A DNA stretch of 64,000 bases, taken from assembly GCA_934047225.1 (NCBI GenBank), contig OW204005.1, forward strand, positions 24,064,396-24,128,395. The letters run 5' to 3'. Position numbers and translations under genes: made by a program. A model generated the notes under the pieces. That model was not told where the DNA came from. It ran no database searches and saw nothing but the letters and a program-made list of their open reading frames with translations. Origin of the DNA: Ypsolopha sequella. Taxonomy: Eukaryota; Arthropoda; Insecta; Lepidoptera; Ypsolophidae. Below are positions 21,336 to 31,304 of this stretch, one piece after another (within the stretch, counting starts at the first letter, position 1; each line of letters begins with the position of its first letter).

Positions 21336-21801
21336 TTATTTTTTTCTTCATAAAAACATATTTTTTTTCATAAACATAACAGCTCTGCAGCTCTGTTCAC
21401 AAAATGCCATTGTCCAACCAACCGTTTCTACAAAACTACAGTTGAAGACTTTGTTTCACTGACTACTTACAGAATTAACTTCCACAGTTTCGTGAAGGAC
21501 GACGACCCAATTAGCGAGTCAGTCCACTCGTTGAATTAGATAAATTAATTCAGCAGAATTACTGTACAAATATTTTATTACGTCGGTAATCGAATTCGCA
21601 AACTATGACGCAAAAGCTATGAATAATAAAACAAATCGGGTTTTGTTTATGGTAATAAACCTTTTGTTTCATAAACGATTATTATTGCAATATAGCGCGG
21701 GTATGTTGTTTGTCACCAGGTGAGTATCAATGAGTGAATTAGTATTGTTTGGTAACAATTGTTTGCTGAATAGTAAAGAAAAACACTATGAAGTAAACTT
21801 G
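21336..21801. other. No gene seen
   Basis: AT-rich; no frame above 60 codons and no repeat partner noticed. Confidence 0.4.
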
Positions 21802-22045
21802 TATAAGGTGAAATTAAATTAGTTGGCGAAATTTTATACATAATGTAGAACATGTCCATATGAACAACTTTTGCTATTAGTTTTCACCTTTCCATACTGG
21901 CCCAGTCAGCTGATCGGGGCAATTTGTATGGGAGGAAGAGAAAAAAGTTACGAATTTCGCTTAGCTCCCATGCAAACAGTTGTTCATATAGACTAGTACT
22001 ACCTATGTTTTGAGTTTCGCCAACTAATATTATTTAACCTTATAT
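21802..22045. mobile_element. Fold-back MITE (244 bp)
   Basis: Left TATAAGGTGAAATTAAATTA-GTTGGCGAAA pairs with right TTTCGCCAAC-TAATATTATTTAACCTTATA. The pairing continues into TATGAACAACTTTTGC / GCAAACAGTTGTTCATATAG. TA is present at both boundaries, so a Tc1/mariner-type TA duplication is plausible. Confidence 0.75.
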
Positions 22046-23041
22046 ATGAATACCCTATAAAGCGTCTAAAGCTCCATATATGGTGGGTGGATGTTGCGGT
22101 TAAAGCCGGTATGGAGTATTAACAGTGAAAAAGTAGAAGATTTTTGAAGTGAAAACTTTTTAAGGCACGTTGAGCGATTTATGGTAGGGGGAAATCTTAT
22201 GGCTTCGCATCACCGTCACCAAAATTCCAACCAAATGTTTTTGCACCTATATGGCTAGTTACTCTATGATCATTAGACACCCTCATCGACATGCTATTTT
22301 GACATTAATTAATATTGATGCGATATACCTTTTTCATTGGTGACGATACCTAAAAATGATGAAGATTTTTTAACAAAATTTTGATAGGGATTGCTGGCAT
22401 TTCAGTTTTTAGATATTTTCTCATAGAACTAAAACTCCCAGTTTAAACTTAGCACTCCCGAGTGGCAAATAGTATGGACTTCACTCGGCTTAGTTCGTCT
22501 CACGTAGGTACACTCACTTTGATATACTGCTAATCAGCTGTAGACTACTTGCAGAGAAAATATAAATTTCATTTAGAAGATAAAAAAAGATAAAGAGTCA
22601 AAATCACGTTTTTCTGAGGTCAAAACATGTATCAAACATGTATATAACCAATTGAGTCCTTAGATTTAAGATTAGTTTATTTAAGTTTTTTAACGCACAG
22701 CTGTCACAATGTTTAAATAACTATTTGTCAAAACTATTTACCGGCACCCACGAAACAGACTACCCATCGTCTAGTCTCTGAGCCACTAAAATCTAAGTTA
22801 TATGTGTTAACCCATGTGTCTGAAATAAATATTTTTGTATAAAAGATTCCGACTGCAGCCACACTAACATTGAAAACGGCTAGAACAATATCCTGTACAA
22901 AAACAGCTATTGACATTCGAAGATATTCTTTATATACAGTCTAATACAGTCATTTATGTATTTTGTAGACTTTGAGAAGGTAATTTGTCATGCCTTTTAT
23001 TACCAACATCTATTCGTAAAGTGAATTACCGGTATATTTAC
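22046..23041. other. No gene recognised
   Basis: About 1 kb with no convincing coding frame. The minus frame at 22734-22916 resembles nothing known. Confidence 0.4.
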
Positions 23042-23225
23042 TTCTAGCCTTTTGGCCGCGGCTCCGCCCACATTTATTCAACTCTGCCCCGTTTTCAACT
23101 TGGCTGTTATAAATATACCTATATGGGGGCCAGGGTCACTACTATTATAATAAAGAAACGGCATCCAAATCCGTTTAGTGGTTTCGGAGATGTGCGCGAA
23201 CAAACAAACAAACAGACCGACAAAA
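23042..23225 (-). mobile_element. Decayed Helitron-like end
   Basis: Minus-strand 3' end with CTAG (23044-23047) and the hairpin-like GGCGGAGCCGCGGCC just before it, followed inward by CATCCAAATCCGTTTAGTGG, GAGATGTGCGCGAACAAAC and CAAACAGACCGACAAAA. The arrangement parallels the termini at 1951-1978, but the body is different. Confidence 0.5.
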
Positions 23226-23336
23226 TAATTCTAAAAATAGCTGATTTGTGTTCTATCACTCTTCTTTAGTCACCCCCTTTCTATTTTTATTACTTTTCTT
23301 CAATGTACAGACACACCGGGTTCTATCTACTGTTTC

Positions 23337-23432
23337 ATAATATGTATTGATTGATTGATCAGCTATAATAATATGTATTGATTGATTGATCAGCTATAAT
23401 AATATGTATTGATTGATTGATCAGCTATAATA
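23337..23432. repeat. 31 bp tandem repeat, three copies
   Basis: ATAATATGTATTGATTGATT-GATCAGCTATA occurs three times head to tail with no visible differences, so the expansion is recent or recently homogenised. Confidence 0.9.
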
Positions 23433-24415
23433 AGTCGAAATCATAAAATCTACTCAAGTTATTAGTTATCCGGCAAAACACGATCTCTTCAAATATATTA
23501 CAGAAACATTTACTTAGTAGATCATTACTTCTTGTTACAAATATTGTGTAATATTACAATATCTTGTGATTGGTAATGATACAAAAGGGCCTTGTAGAAG
23601 GTCATAAAAAATTAAGTGCATGGAAGGGGCCTTCCCGAGTGACGTAAGTTATACCAAGACCCAACTTAGATACTATGCCGCCAACCGACTCGTCGTGTTC
23701 TGGTATAAGGCCATGGAAAGCCGTACCGGGAGGCATACAAACAAAGTCTACCAACCGAGTTGAATGCAATCTCTGATTGTCTGAAACTGCGAGAGTTTTT
23801 CATAATGCTCGCTTAATTTGTCACTTCAGATATTGAATCTATGGTGCAGTAGTGAAGCATCAGGTTGTAGCATAGCAAATTTTATAAGGTGCGGTTATCT
23901 CAAAGTTTTCGCGTCGTTGTTAGCTTGCTTTTAGGGTTTGAATCAATTCAGAAGACTCTTCTTTTTTTGTTATTTTCCGAAGGTCTTTCAACAAAACCTT
24001 AGAAATAGGTGCGACGAAAAACGTAACGTGACATGTTAATACATTTTGTGAGCCAAGATGAGCGAGGTGACCGCCCTAGTTTCAACATAACATGAATTCT
24101 CTATACACAAGTATTCTTCCAGTTTCTCAACTCCCGTAGTGAGTTTTGCCTTTAAACTGCGGTAAACTTCACTATGGGAGATTTTAACTAATCAAAGATC
24201 ACATTCAAAATTCAGTTGGTACACTTTGCTTGTTTGCTATTGGTAGAGCAGCTACAGGCAGTGGCGTAGTCATTCGTCCTTTATTGACTTCTGTAGATTT
24301 TGTGATTAGAAGTCCTTGGATAGACTGATAAACGTCTCGCCTTCTTTCACTCTCCAAGCGTGCTTAATTCTTGGTGTTATCGACGCTTTACATCACGTGG
24401 TTGTGGCCAAATGTG
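23433..24415. other. No gene seen; one short hairpin
   Basis: CTCCCGTAGTGAGTTTT (about 24130) pairs with AAACTTCACTATGGGAG (about 24165) around a 15-nt loop. No coding frame was recognised in this ~980 bp. Confidence 0.45.
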
Positions 24416-24427
24416 AGACTATCGTAC

Positions 24428-24763
24428 CATCCATCCATCCATCAGACTAGTTCGTCCACTGCTGGACATAAGCCTTTCCAGGACTTTGCCACTCGTGGCG
24501 GTCATCCTGGAAGAATTGCCCATACTCACACACGCTGGGCAGGCGGGTTGGTGACGCCGTTGCCCGTCACCAGTCTGTTCCATATAAGGCCCGGCTATTA
24601 GGGATGGATATACCGCCATCCGTCGGTCCCAGGCATGGTAGGCCTCCTGGTGTTTTGCCTGTGAGCTGTCCTCTTACCCTCCCCCGAATCACTTCGAGGG
24701 GGTCTCCAAGTAAGATGGTGGTACCTCCAAAGTCGAGCCCAGCATCAGCTCTACCACCTTGCC
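24428..24763 (-). mobile_element. SINE-like retroelement with RTE-type 3' end, copy 2
   Basis: Flanked by a perfect 12-bp duplication AGACTATCGTAC (24416-24427 and 24764-24775). On the minus strand it begins GGCAAGGTGGTAGAGCTGAT and ends TATGTCCAGCAGTGGACGAA then CTGATGGATGGATGG. It differs from copy 1 (7830-8201) mainly by lacking a ~25 bp GAGCGCGGTGCCGGAACCCT block and by a few substitutions. Short frames over it (24371-24601, 24419-24619) are not genes. Confidence 0.75.
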
Positions 24764-24775
24764 AGACTATCGTAC

Positions 24776-25382
24776 ATTTAATAAAAAAATAATACTAGTA
24801 ATTATTCATGTACAGTCAATATTACGTCAAGTTATACACTTGCGGTAGAACTTTAGCCCCTAAAGTGAAGAATATAGGTATACAGTCCAATGTGTATAGC
24901 TAGGCTTGAAGTGGCGTTGACTGTACATAAGTAGCTCATGTACCCACACATGCAACGTGTAAGTTTAAAAATATAAAGCTCTTCTGAGCTCGCTTGTTAG
25001 AACTTTGTCTAAGAAAACTTAACGTTGTACCCTCGGGATAGCTACTAACTTTTAGTTTGAATAACAAACATTTAGACGTTAATCTTGAGACTTTAGACTC
25101 GGTCTAGAAATAGTGCTTTACGTTACATATATAATTTGCTTTTATGTGACTTTTAAGGAATTTATGTACAAAACAAACCATACGATTAGAATCCTGGAGT
25201 CTAACTGCGGGTTGAACTAGAATAGTTGGACAAACCTTCTCTTAGGCATCGCAAAAATAAAGAAAATGTCTATTACGCCACATCCTTAAAATATATTTTT
25301 ATTTCAATGTTGAGTCAATATCAATAAGATCACATATTGATTGAAAGAACATTGTGACTGTTTAAACTTTTTGCGTACAATC
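24776..25382. other. No gene seen
   Basis: AT-rich; no frame or repeat partner identified. Confidence 0.4.
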
Positions 25383-25655
25383 AAAGATTCTCTGTGGTCT
25401 GTGGAAAAATCTCTGTGGTCTAGTGGTTTGAGTACTCGATCACTAATCCGGAGGTCGTTGGCTCAAATCCCGTAGGAGTATTTTTTTGTCTGGTCTGCAT
25501 GCTTCGGAAGTCACGTTAAGCTGTGGGTCTATATTTGTGCCCAAAGTATGGTGATAGGGCTCAACATCCTTCACACTTGGACGTAATAATCGTCGTTGAA
25601 ACGTGGGTGTACGAGGGTGGACTGTGACTTGCATAACACGTCCCATTTGTCCTCT
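25383..25655 (+). mobile_element. tRNA-derived SINE
   Basis: The head CTCTGTGGTCTAGTGGTTTG carries an A-box-like TGGTCTAGTGG and AATCCGGAGGTCGTTGGCTCAAATCC a B-box-like end. The body continues GGTCTGCATGCTTCGGAAGT, GGGCTCAACATCCTTC, GACGTAATAATCGTCGTTG and GGGTGGACTGTGACTTGCAT. A short GTCTGTGG repeat precedes it. Its minus-strand frame (25443-25646) is a shadow. Confidence 0.7.
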
Positions 25656-25659
25656 ATAA

Positions 25660-25890
25660 TGATGTAGGCTTTATTCTGATGCAGGATAATGCTCGGGCTC
25701 AAAGGGCTCGCTCAGTCCAAGCATATCTAAGCCATGTGGGTATAACAGTAATGCAGTGGCCAGCAAGATCCCCAGATATGAATCCTATAGAGATATTAGT
25801 TCTAAGACAAAACTGATAAAATAATTCTCAGCATGCCCAGACGGATGAGAACGTTAGTTATAGCACGAAGAAAACACTCATTAGTTATTT
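25660..25890 (+). pseudogene. Tc1-like transposase fragment
   Basis: From about 25674 the plus strand reads LMQDNARAQRARSVQAYLSH, VGITVMQWPARSPDMNPIE, then a stop. After a deletion it resumes SMPRRMRTLVIARRKHSLV. MQDNA contains the second catalytic aspartate, and PARSPDMNPIE leads to the third acidic residue of the Tc1 DDE domain. In intact relatives SMPRR leads into a GGNTRY end, here lost. About a third of the protein remains. The wording differs enough from the 3315-3824 remnant that they are separate elements. Confidence 0.8.
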
Positions 25891-25893
25891 ATT

Positions 25894-26239
25894 TCCATCC
25901 ATCAGCTCGTATTCGTCCACTGCTGGACATAGGCCTCCCCAATAATACGCCACTCTTGGCGGTCCTCAGTCATCCTCATCCAGGAGGCACGAGGGCGGCC
26001 TACTCTGCGCTTTGATGTACGTGGCCTCCATTCCAATGCCTTACGGCCCCAACGGTTATCACGTTGGCGACAAATATGGCCAGTCCACTGCCACTTCAAC
26101 TTACTGATTCGGCAGGCTATGTCGGTCACCTTCGATATCTGACGGATATCTTCGTTTCAGATTTTATCCATCAAAGATATCCCAAGCATAATATAGATTT
26201 AAGGTCGCTCAACGAGCTATGGAGCGGGCTATGCTTGGG
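25894..26239 (-). pseudogene. RTE-like LINE, 3' coding end, 5'-truncated
   Basis: On the minus strand: NEDIRQISKVTDIACRISKL, KWQWTGHICRQRDNRWGRKA, LEWRPRTSKRRVGRPRASW and EWRIIGEAYVQQWTNTS, then a stop and a (GATG)n tail. KW.W.GH and EAYVQQW are hallmarks of the C-terminus of RTE-like endonuclease/reverse transcriptases common in lepidopteran genomes. Imperfect 12-bp flanks AGTTATTTATTT (25882) and AGTTATTCATTT (26240) look like its target duplication. An in-frame TGA just before NEDIRQ shows decay. The catalytic domains are absent. Confidence 0.8.
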
Positions 26240-26251
26240 AGTTATTCATTT

Positions 26252-27700
26252 ATTTAATGTTAAATCTCACTATTCTTAATAAATTATTTTATAGAAAAAA
26301 AGATTTTGTAGAAAAAGTGCATTTAGTTTCAATTTTGATTATTTTTAATAAAACTTAATTGAGGCTGTAAAGTCGATGTTAAAAGATGTCAATTAATTGG
26401 TTACTTCATATCTGGCGAAAACTAAATATAAGATCTCATAGAACGGAGAAATTCCAGTATGGGATTAAATTAAATGTGTATAATATTTATGTGCTAAGTT
26501 AGTTTTGACTTTTTTTTTCTTGTATATAACACTAGGTTTTAGGTAAATGTAAAACTAAAACTTTTAAGGGAATAAATTATGTCTTATCTCTTGATAAGAC
26601 ATATTTTTTTCAATATTCACTTTTTAATATTTTATACTAATCCTTTTGTTTCAGTTCCGCTAATTGTGCCGGTGTGTATCTGGTGTGTGTCATCAGAGAG
26701 ATGAATATACCTACATATTTGTACCTTGTTTAATGAGAGGAAAAATATTCTTTAATTCGTCTCCTAAACATAACCAAGGGAGGCGCATATTTTACAAGAA
26801 AGCGTAAAGCATTCCACAACGCACAGCTTCAACTCTAAAAGATTTACCGTAAAAAGTCGTAGAGTGTGTTGGTATCTTTAACAGAAGGTTTTCAGATGAT
26901 CGCATCATTCATTCATGAGATTGGTGACGAAACTTAAAACATTAGTTGAGATAAGAAGGATTGAAAAGAACAGAGTACAGGAGGGAAAGAATATGGAAAT
27001 TCCAACATGAGCGAATGGGGATCCAGCCAAGCTGGAGGCGAAATTTAGAATCGTGATCATATTAACGGAGTCCAAAAATTAATCTTTTGATACAAAAATT
27101 TTTAAGTCACTAAAGTCGATCAAATTGTTCTTGAGTAAGGTCTAGGTAGCAAGAATCAGCATTATGAAGGAAGGAGATATGCTTGTCTATGTACATGATA
27201 TATCTAAGTGCAATGTACAAATAATATTTTTTTTTGTGTACAATAAATAATATGAATATAATATAAAATAATAATAAGCTTTCTCATTGAACCTGCAGAA
27301 GCGAACAGCTTTTGACTGACCTCTTCTACTTGGGGCACTCAGGATAAACGATTGTCGGTGAAAATGCCAAGATTATTTACGAAATTACTAAAAGGAATCG
27401 TCTTGGCGGGCGGCACTTATACTCACAGCCATAGTACATTCACTTGCATTTGACAGTCCACATTTGGAAACACTCCTGACACCCACTTGGGGATTCATGT
27501 TACGACGATATATTTATTTTATTTTTATTCAGAATTTCAAAAACGCAAAATCTACTGATTTTATGTCTGTCTGTACTAAATAAGCCTTGTACCTATATAA
27601 GGCCGTTGTTCTGTCTAACAATTATATAAAGTACGCTTAAGTGCCGCCCTTTTCTTGCCTGCTTCAGTTTTTGTCCCTTGTCCATTTGTGGACAATAAAG
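26252..27700. other. No gene recognised; one perfect small hairpin
   Basis: ATGTCTTATC TCTT GATAAGACAT (26579-26602) is a perfect 10-bp stem. Otherwise about 1.4 kb of AT-rich sequence without a coding signal or a repeat partner that I could match. Confidence 0.45.
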
Positions 27701-27712
27701 CCGCGGCTTGTT

Positions 27713-28003
27713 CTAGGTCAAACGAGATAAGTTGGAAAATTTAAATATAGATCCTGTTGGCTTCTTTCCAAGTTTCACGACAAGAGCTGATATGTCAATG
27801 TAATACCATTTGGATAGATAAATCATGGCTAAATAAGAAATCGTTTCACCGACAATTATTACGTTCCAATGTGATGAATGGTGAACCCTATCGCCGTTCT
27901 TCGGGCACAAATACAAGCTTTTAGGATTCCTTACGATAAGTAAGTAAGAAAAATGCCTGGTTGGGCATGTATCAATGAGTTTTTCGAAATTTATATGCAT
28001 AGT
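27713..28003 (-). mobile_element. SINE, reversed, partial
   Basis: In minus orientation: TCATTGATACATGCCCAACC, then GCTTGTATTTGTGCCCGAAG, AACGGCGATAGGGTTCACC, ACGTAATAATTGTCGGTGAA. These blocks follow the order of the SINE at 48378-48695. The tRNA-like head is missing. Confidence 0.55.
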
Positions 28004-28153
28004 ATTTGTTCTTAAACAATCTGAAGGACGTTGCGGGTGGCGGCTGGGGCTGGATGAGGATGACTGAGGACCGCCAAGAGTGGCGTAATATTGGGGAGGC
28101 CTATGTCCAGCAGTGGACGAATACGGGCTGATGGATGGATGGATTTGTTCTTA
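28004..28153 (+). mobile_element. RTE-like LINE 3' end (128 bp) with 11 bp target duplication
   Basis: ATTTGTTCTTA at 28004-28014 is repeated at 28143-28153. The insert ends GGAGGCCTATGTCCAGCAGT, GGACGAATACGGGCTGATGG, ATGGATGG. Its first bases, GCTGGATGAGGATGACTGAG, encode the protein segment before EAYVQQW seen at 25894-26239. Confidence 0.85.
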
Positions 28154-28159
28154 CTTTAC

Positions 28160-28310
28160 AGGAGTAAGTAGGAACAAATACAATATAATTTTCGATAAAC
28201 TCATTGACACATGTCCGACTGGGGATTAATCTGGGTCTCAAGATTGAGAAGCAGCGTTTTACCTTTGAGCTACCGCTGCTGGTAATATTACTAATTATAT
28301 TAATAACCAT
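28160..28310 (-). mobile_element. tRNA-derived SINE head, reversed
   Basis: Minus strand: AGCGGTAGCTCAAAGGTAAA carries an A-box-like GGTAGCTCAAAGG; CAGATTAATCCCCAGTCGGA resembles a weakened B box followed by the SINE's GTCGGACATG junction, also seen at 48378-48695. Confidence 0.55.
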
Positions 28311-28718
28311 TTTATGAACTACACATATCTATATATATATATATAGATACACCGTACCTGATGGAAAGCGTTGCTGAAACCTACGATGAATAACATTAGC
28401 CTTGAAAGTGGGAGAGAATAAGAAGGCGTTGCGTTAATCAGCCTGTCCAGGGACTTCCGAAAAATATGTGAAAGTATATAATATAATGACTGATACTACG
28501 CAATTGCCTGTAACCAATGTTTGTGCCAATGTATGTTCCAATAGGTACCTACTTTAAGTTTGTTAAGAGTACTTGTAGTGACTTCGATAACTTGGTAATA
28601 TTTTTAAGTTATTGGTTAAACAAAAAAACAACATAATAATGTCATTTCAAAAACAGTTAACAGGACGTTTCAAAAATACACAGGCAGTATAAAAAATATA
28701 ATAAGGTATTTAAAAGGA

Positions 28719-29140
28719 TCCCATCAAAAACATTTCATGTAAACTAGGTGGCCAAGACTCACAAGCTCATAATGTTCTCACTGTAAAAAGTTATCAGATC
28801 TCATGTAGAGCCAAGCCCTTAATTCTACAAGCCCTAACTCTACAAGCCCTAACTCTGCAAACCCTACATCTTGGTAAAAAATTATGGGTTGGCCGTTTCA
28901 TGGAACTATTACATGACATAATATTATAAGTTCATTGGAGTGTCTGTTTGAAGGCCACGAAACGACCAAGCCAAACTTTTTGACCAAGATGAAGGTTATG
29001 TAGAGTTAGAGCTTGTAAAGTTAGGCCTTGTAAGATAAAGAGCTTGATTCTACATGAGATCTGATAACTTTTTAACAGTGAGAGCGTTATGAGCTTGTGA
29101 TTCTTTGCGACCTAGTTTACATGAAATGTTTTTGATGGGA
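28719..29140. mobile_element. Long palindromic fold-back element (422 bp)
   Basis: Arms of ~195 bp, 28719-28915 and 28940-29140, run from TCCCATCAAAAACATTTCAT at the outside through AGTTATCAGATCTCATGTAG to CATCTTGGT near the centre. Identity is high near the ends and falls inward. Short internal direct repeats TCTACAAGCCCTAAC also occur. A MITE is the likeliest explanation; no target duplication is clear. Confidence 0.85.
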
Positions 29141-29599
29141 TTTAGTTTCTTTTTGTAAGATGCTCTACTTCTTTTTATGTTTTCAGACTGCATTTCTTGC
29201 GCCTCAGCTATGTCTTTTTTTATAGCCCTCTCTTAAATTTCCAGAAGTGTGCCAATCGGGAACGTATTAACGGGACCTCCGTTGTGTGTCCCTGGGTCAC
29301 AGAGGTCTACAGCTTCAGCCGTTATAGATAGCCACTGATAGCTACTGGATTACTAATTTTACAGAATACCTACCTGTTCCTCCAACATAGCAAATTATGA
29401 AATGAAAAATATATAAAAATATATGAAATGAAAAATATATAATCTCTCTCTATGAAAAATATATAAAAAGTCTTGGTAGTTAATAGGTGATGACTGATTA
29501 TGTAAAGATTACAGGAAAAATACCGTGATCAAGTATTATAAGGGTTCTTTACTCAAGAGGGTGTCGAATTGTGTGTCAGGCGCAAGAATTTTAACGCCT

Positions 29600-30040
29600 T
29601 GTTTTTTGTCACCTTGACACCTTTTTGGGGTGGGAGGTTAGATATTTTAATATTATCGTTGAGTGTGTGCATTGTGCTTCCATACCAAATTTCAGACTTG
29701 TAGGACTTTTTGAAATTGGGATTATATTTTTTTAATAATATAGAACCGGACTCCTATTGAGAAGGGTTGGAGGGTGAAAGTTACATATTTCTTACTTTTT
29801 TGTTGTTTGTAAGCTAATCCTATCCTGTATACCAAATTTCAGCTTTCTATGACTTCAAGAAGGTTGGAATTTGAATTTTAAATTAATGCAGAACCAGACC
29901 CCTCTTAAGAGGGATTGGAGGGTGAAAGTTACATATTACTTAATTTTCTTTTTGTTTGTGTGCTAGTCCTAGCCTGCATATCAAATTTCAGCTTTCTTCA
30001 GGACTTCAGAAAATACCCTAGAGCTTTTGATGATCGTCAG
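29600..30040. repeat. ~140 bp tandem repeat, about three diverged units
   Basis: Each unit holds GGTTGGAGGGTGAAAGTTACATA or a diverged form, a TTTTTTGTTTGT stretch, and CCAAATTTCAGCTTTCT; unit starts lie near 29620, 29750 and 29890. GAACCGGACTCCTATTGAGA and GAACCAGACCCCTCTTAAGA mark the junctions. No coding function was recognised. Confidence 0.7.
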
Positions 30041-30484
30041 TGAGTGAGTGACGAAATCGACGTATTTTAGGGACCTATTAATAAAATTAAAGTATTAATG
30101 GTAGACAAATGGAACTCATTGCGTTTAAGAAAACTGCTTACTTCATCTTATCTTGAGAATTTGGTATGTCTTGTATGATTCAGACCGAAGCTATGAAGGT
30201 TCGAAAATATGACGAAACGCTTCGAGAAAAAGTACGTAGTGCCCCGATTCCTTTGGCTCGTCTTGGCGGGGGGCACTATAATGCTTTCAGCAACAAGTAC
30301 AGTCAAGTCCATTATAAACTTGTGCAGTACTATAATAACCCTTAGTAAGAATATAAGATAGGTACAAAGTCCAATGTGTTTGCACAAATACAAGGTATTG
30401 GAACAAATCCAACGTGATCTAGACTGTACATCGTACACAAGACCAGATAGGAAATACGCTTCTTTGAAACGCGTCATATAGTAT

Positions 30485-31304
30485 ATTTCATTACGAGTGC
30501 GGAAAGCCTGTCATTGCAAAGAGTTCCGACAAATGTCTACCCGAGCCGAGGCACAGCCGAAGGTGAGGGTTGACAGTCGGAACAAGTTGCAATGACGGTT
30601 CCGCACGTGTACTGAACAACTATTTTTAATACAGTTGCGAAAAAATGAAGCAATTTAATAAAATAATAAAAACACAATAAACTCAACTAACTAATACTCC
30701 ACGCAATAAATTCTTCGTATGTAGATATGTAGCGACTTTTGACTTTTCCGGTAAAATGTTCTCCGAAGCATTTTGTGCAATTATACTGAGTTCCGGTGGT
30801 GTTAATTCAAATAAAATATCGTCGAACAAACAACTAAACCCGCAAAGAAAAGTTTTGGAAAATGGCGCCAACCGTAAAAGAATATAAGCAGAGATTTTTT
30901 TTGTTTTCTTCACCCATTCTGGGTAGGCAAAGGTATCTTTGCCCATACAGCCAAGTCTTCAGTAGAATTTTTTTATTGATATGAAATGAAAATGAAATTT
31001 AATGAGATGAAATGAAATGAAACCTAACCTAACTCATTGAATCAAATCATTAAATCTGATATTGAAACAAATTAGTACCTTCTTTTTAGAAATATTTGCA
31101 TGATCATAAAAACTTCTTTGAATTTTTTTTTGTAAAAACTTCGTGGTTGGTTTTTTCTTTTTAATAGACATTATTTTGACAGTTGGGAAAGAGAACGCAC
31201 GAGTTCGGAAAAGGTAAAGAAAAAGCTCGAGTATGTAATAGCCTACATCCCGAACGCTATACGTCCCTGCAATACGCCACTTTTTGAGCAACTGTATTAA
31301 AAAA
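30485..31304 (-). mobile_element. Candidate element with inverted ends, containing two short minus frames
   Basis: An inner pair, TTTTTAATACAGTTGCGAAA (30625) and the inverse of TTTTTAATACAGTTGCTCAA (to 31304), bounds 680 bp. Just outside the left end is a second fold-back, 30492-30610, with GTGCGGAAAGCCTGTCATTG pairing to CAATGACGGTTCCGCAC. Inside, minus frames of 87 codons (30683-30946) and 85 codons (31034-31291) lie head to tail; I recognise neither. They may be remnants of one protein or chance frames. GTGCGGAA ends also occur in the MITE at 3930 and 61921. Confidence 0.5.

Noticed and set aside
24371..24792. Three short frames over the SINE-like unit
   Set aside because: They follow a noncoding retroelement and recur only where the element does.
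26579..26602. Perfect 10 bp stem resembling a bacterial intrinsic terminator
   Set aside because: The window is clearly eukaryotic, there is no gene upstream, and short perfect stems are expected by chance in AT-rich DNA.
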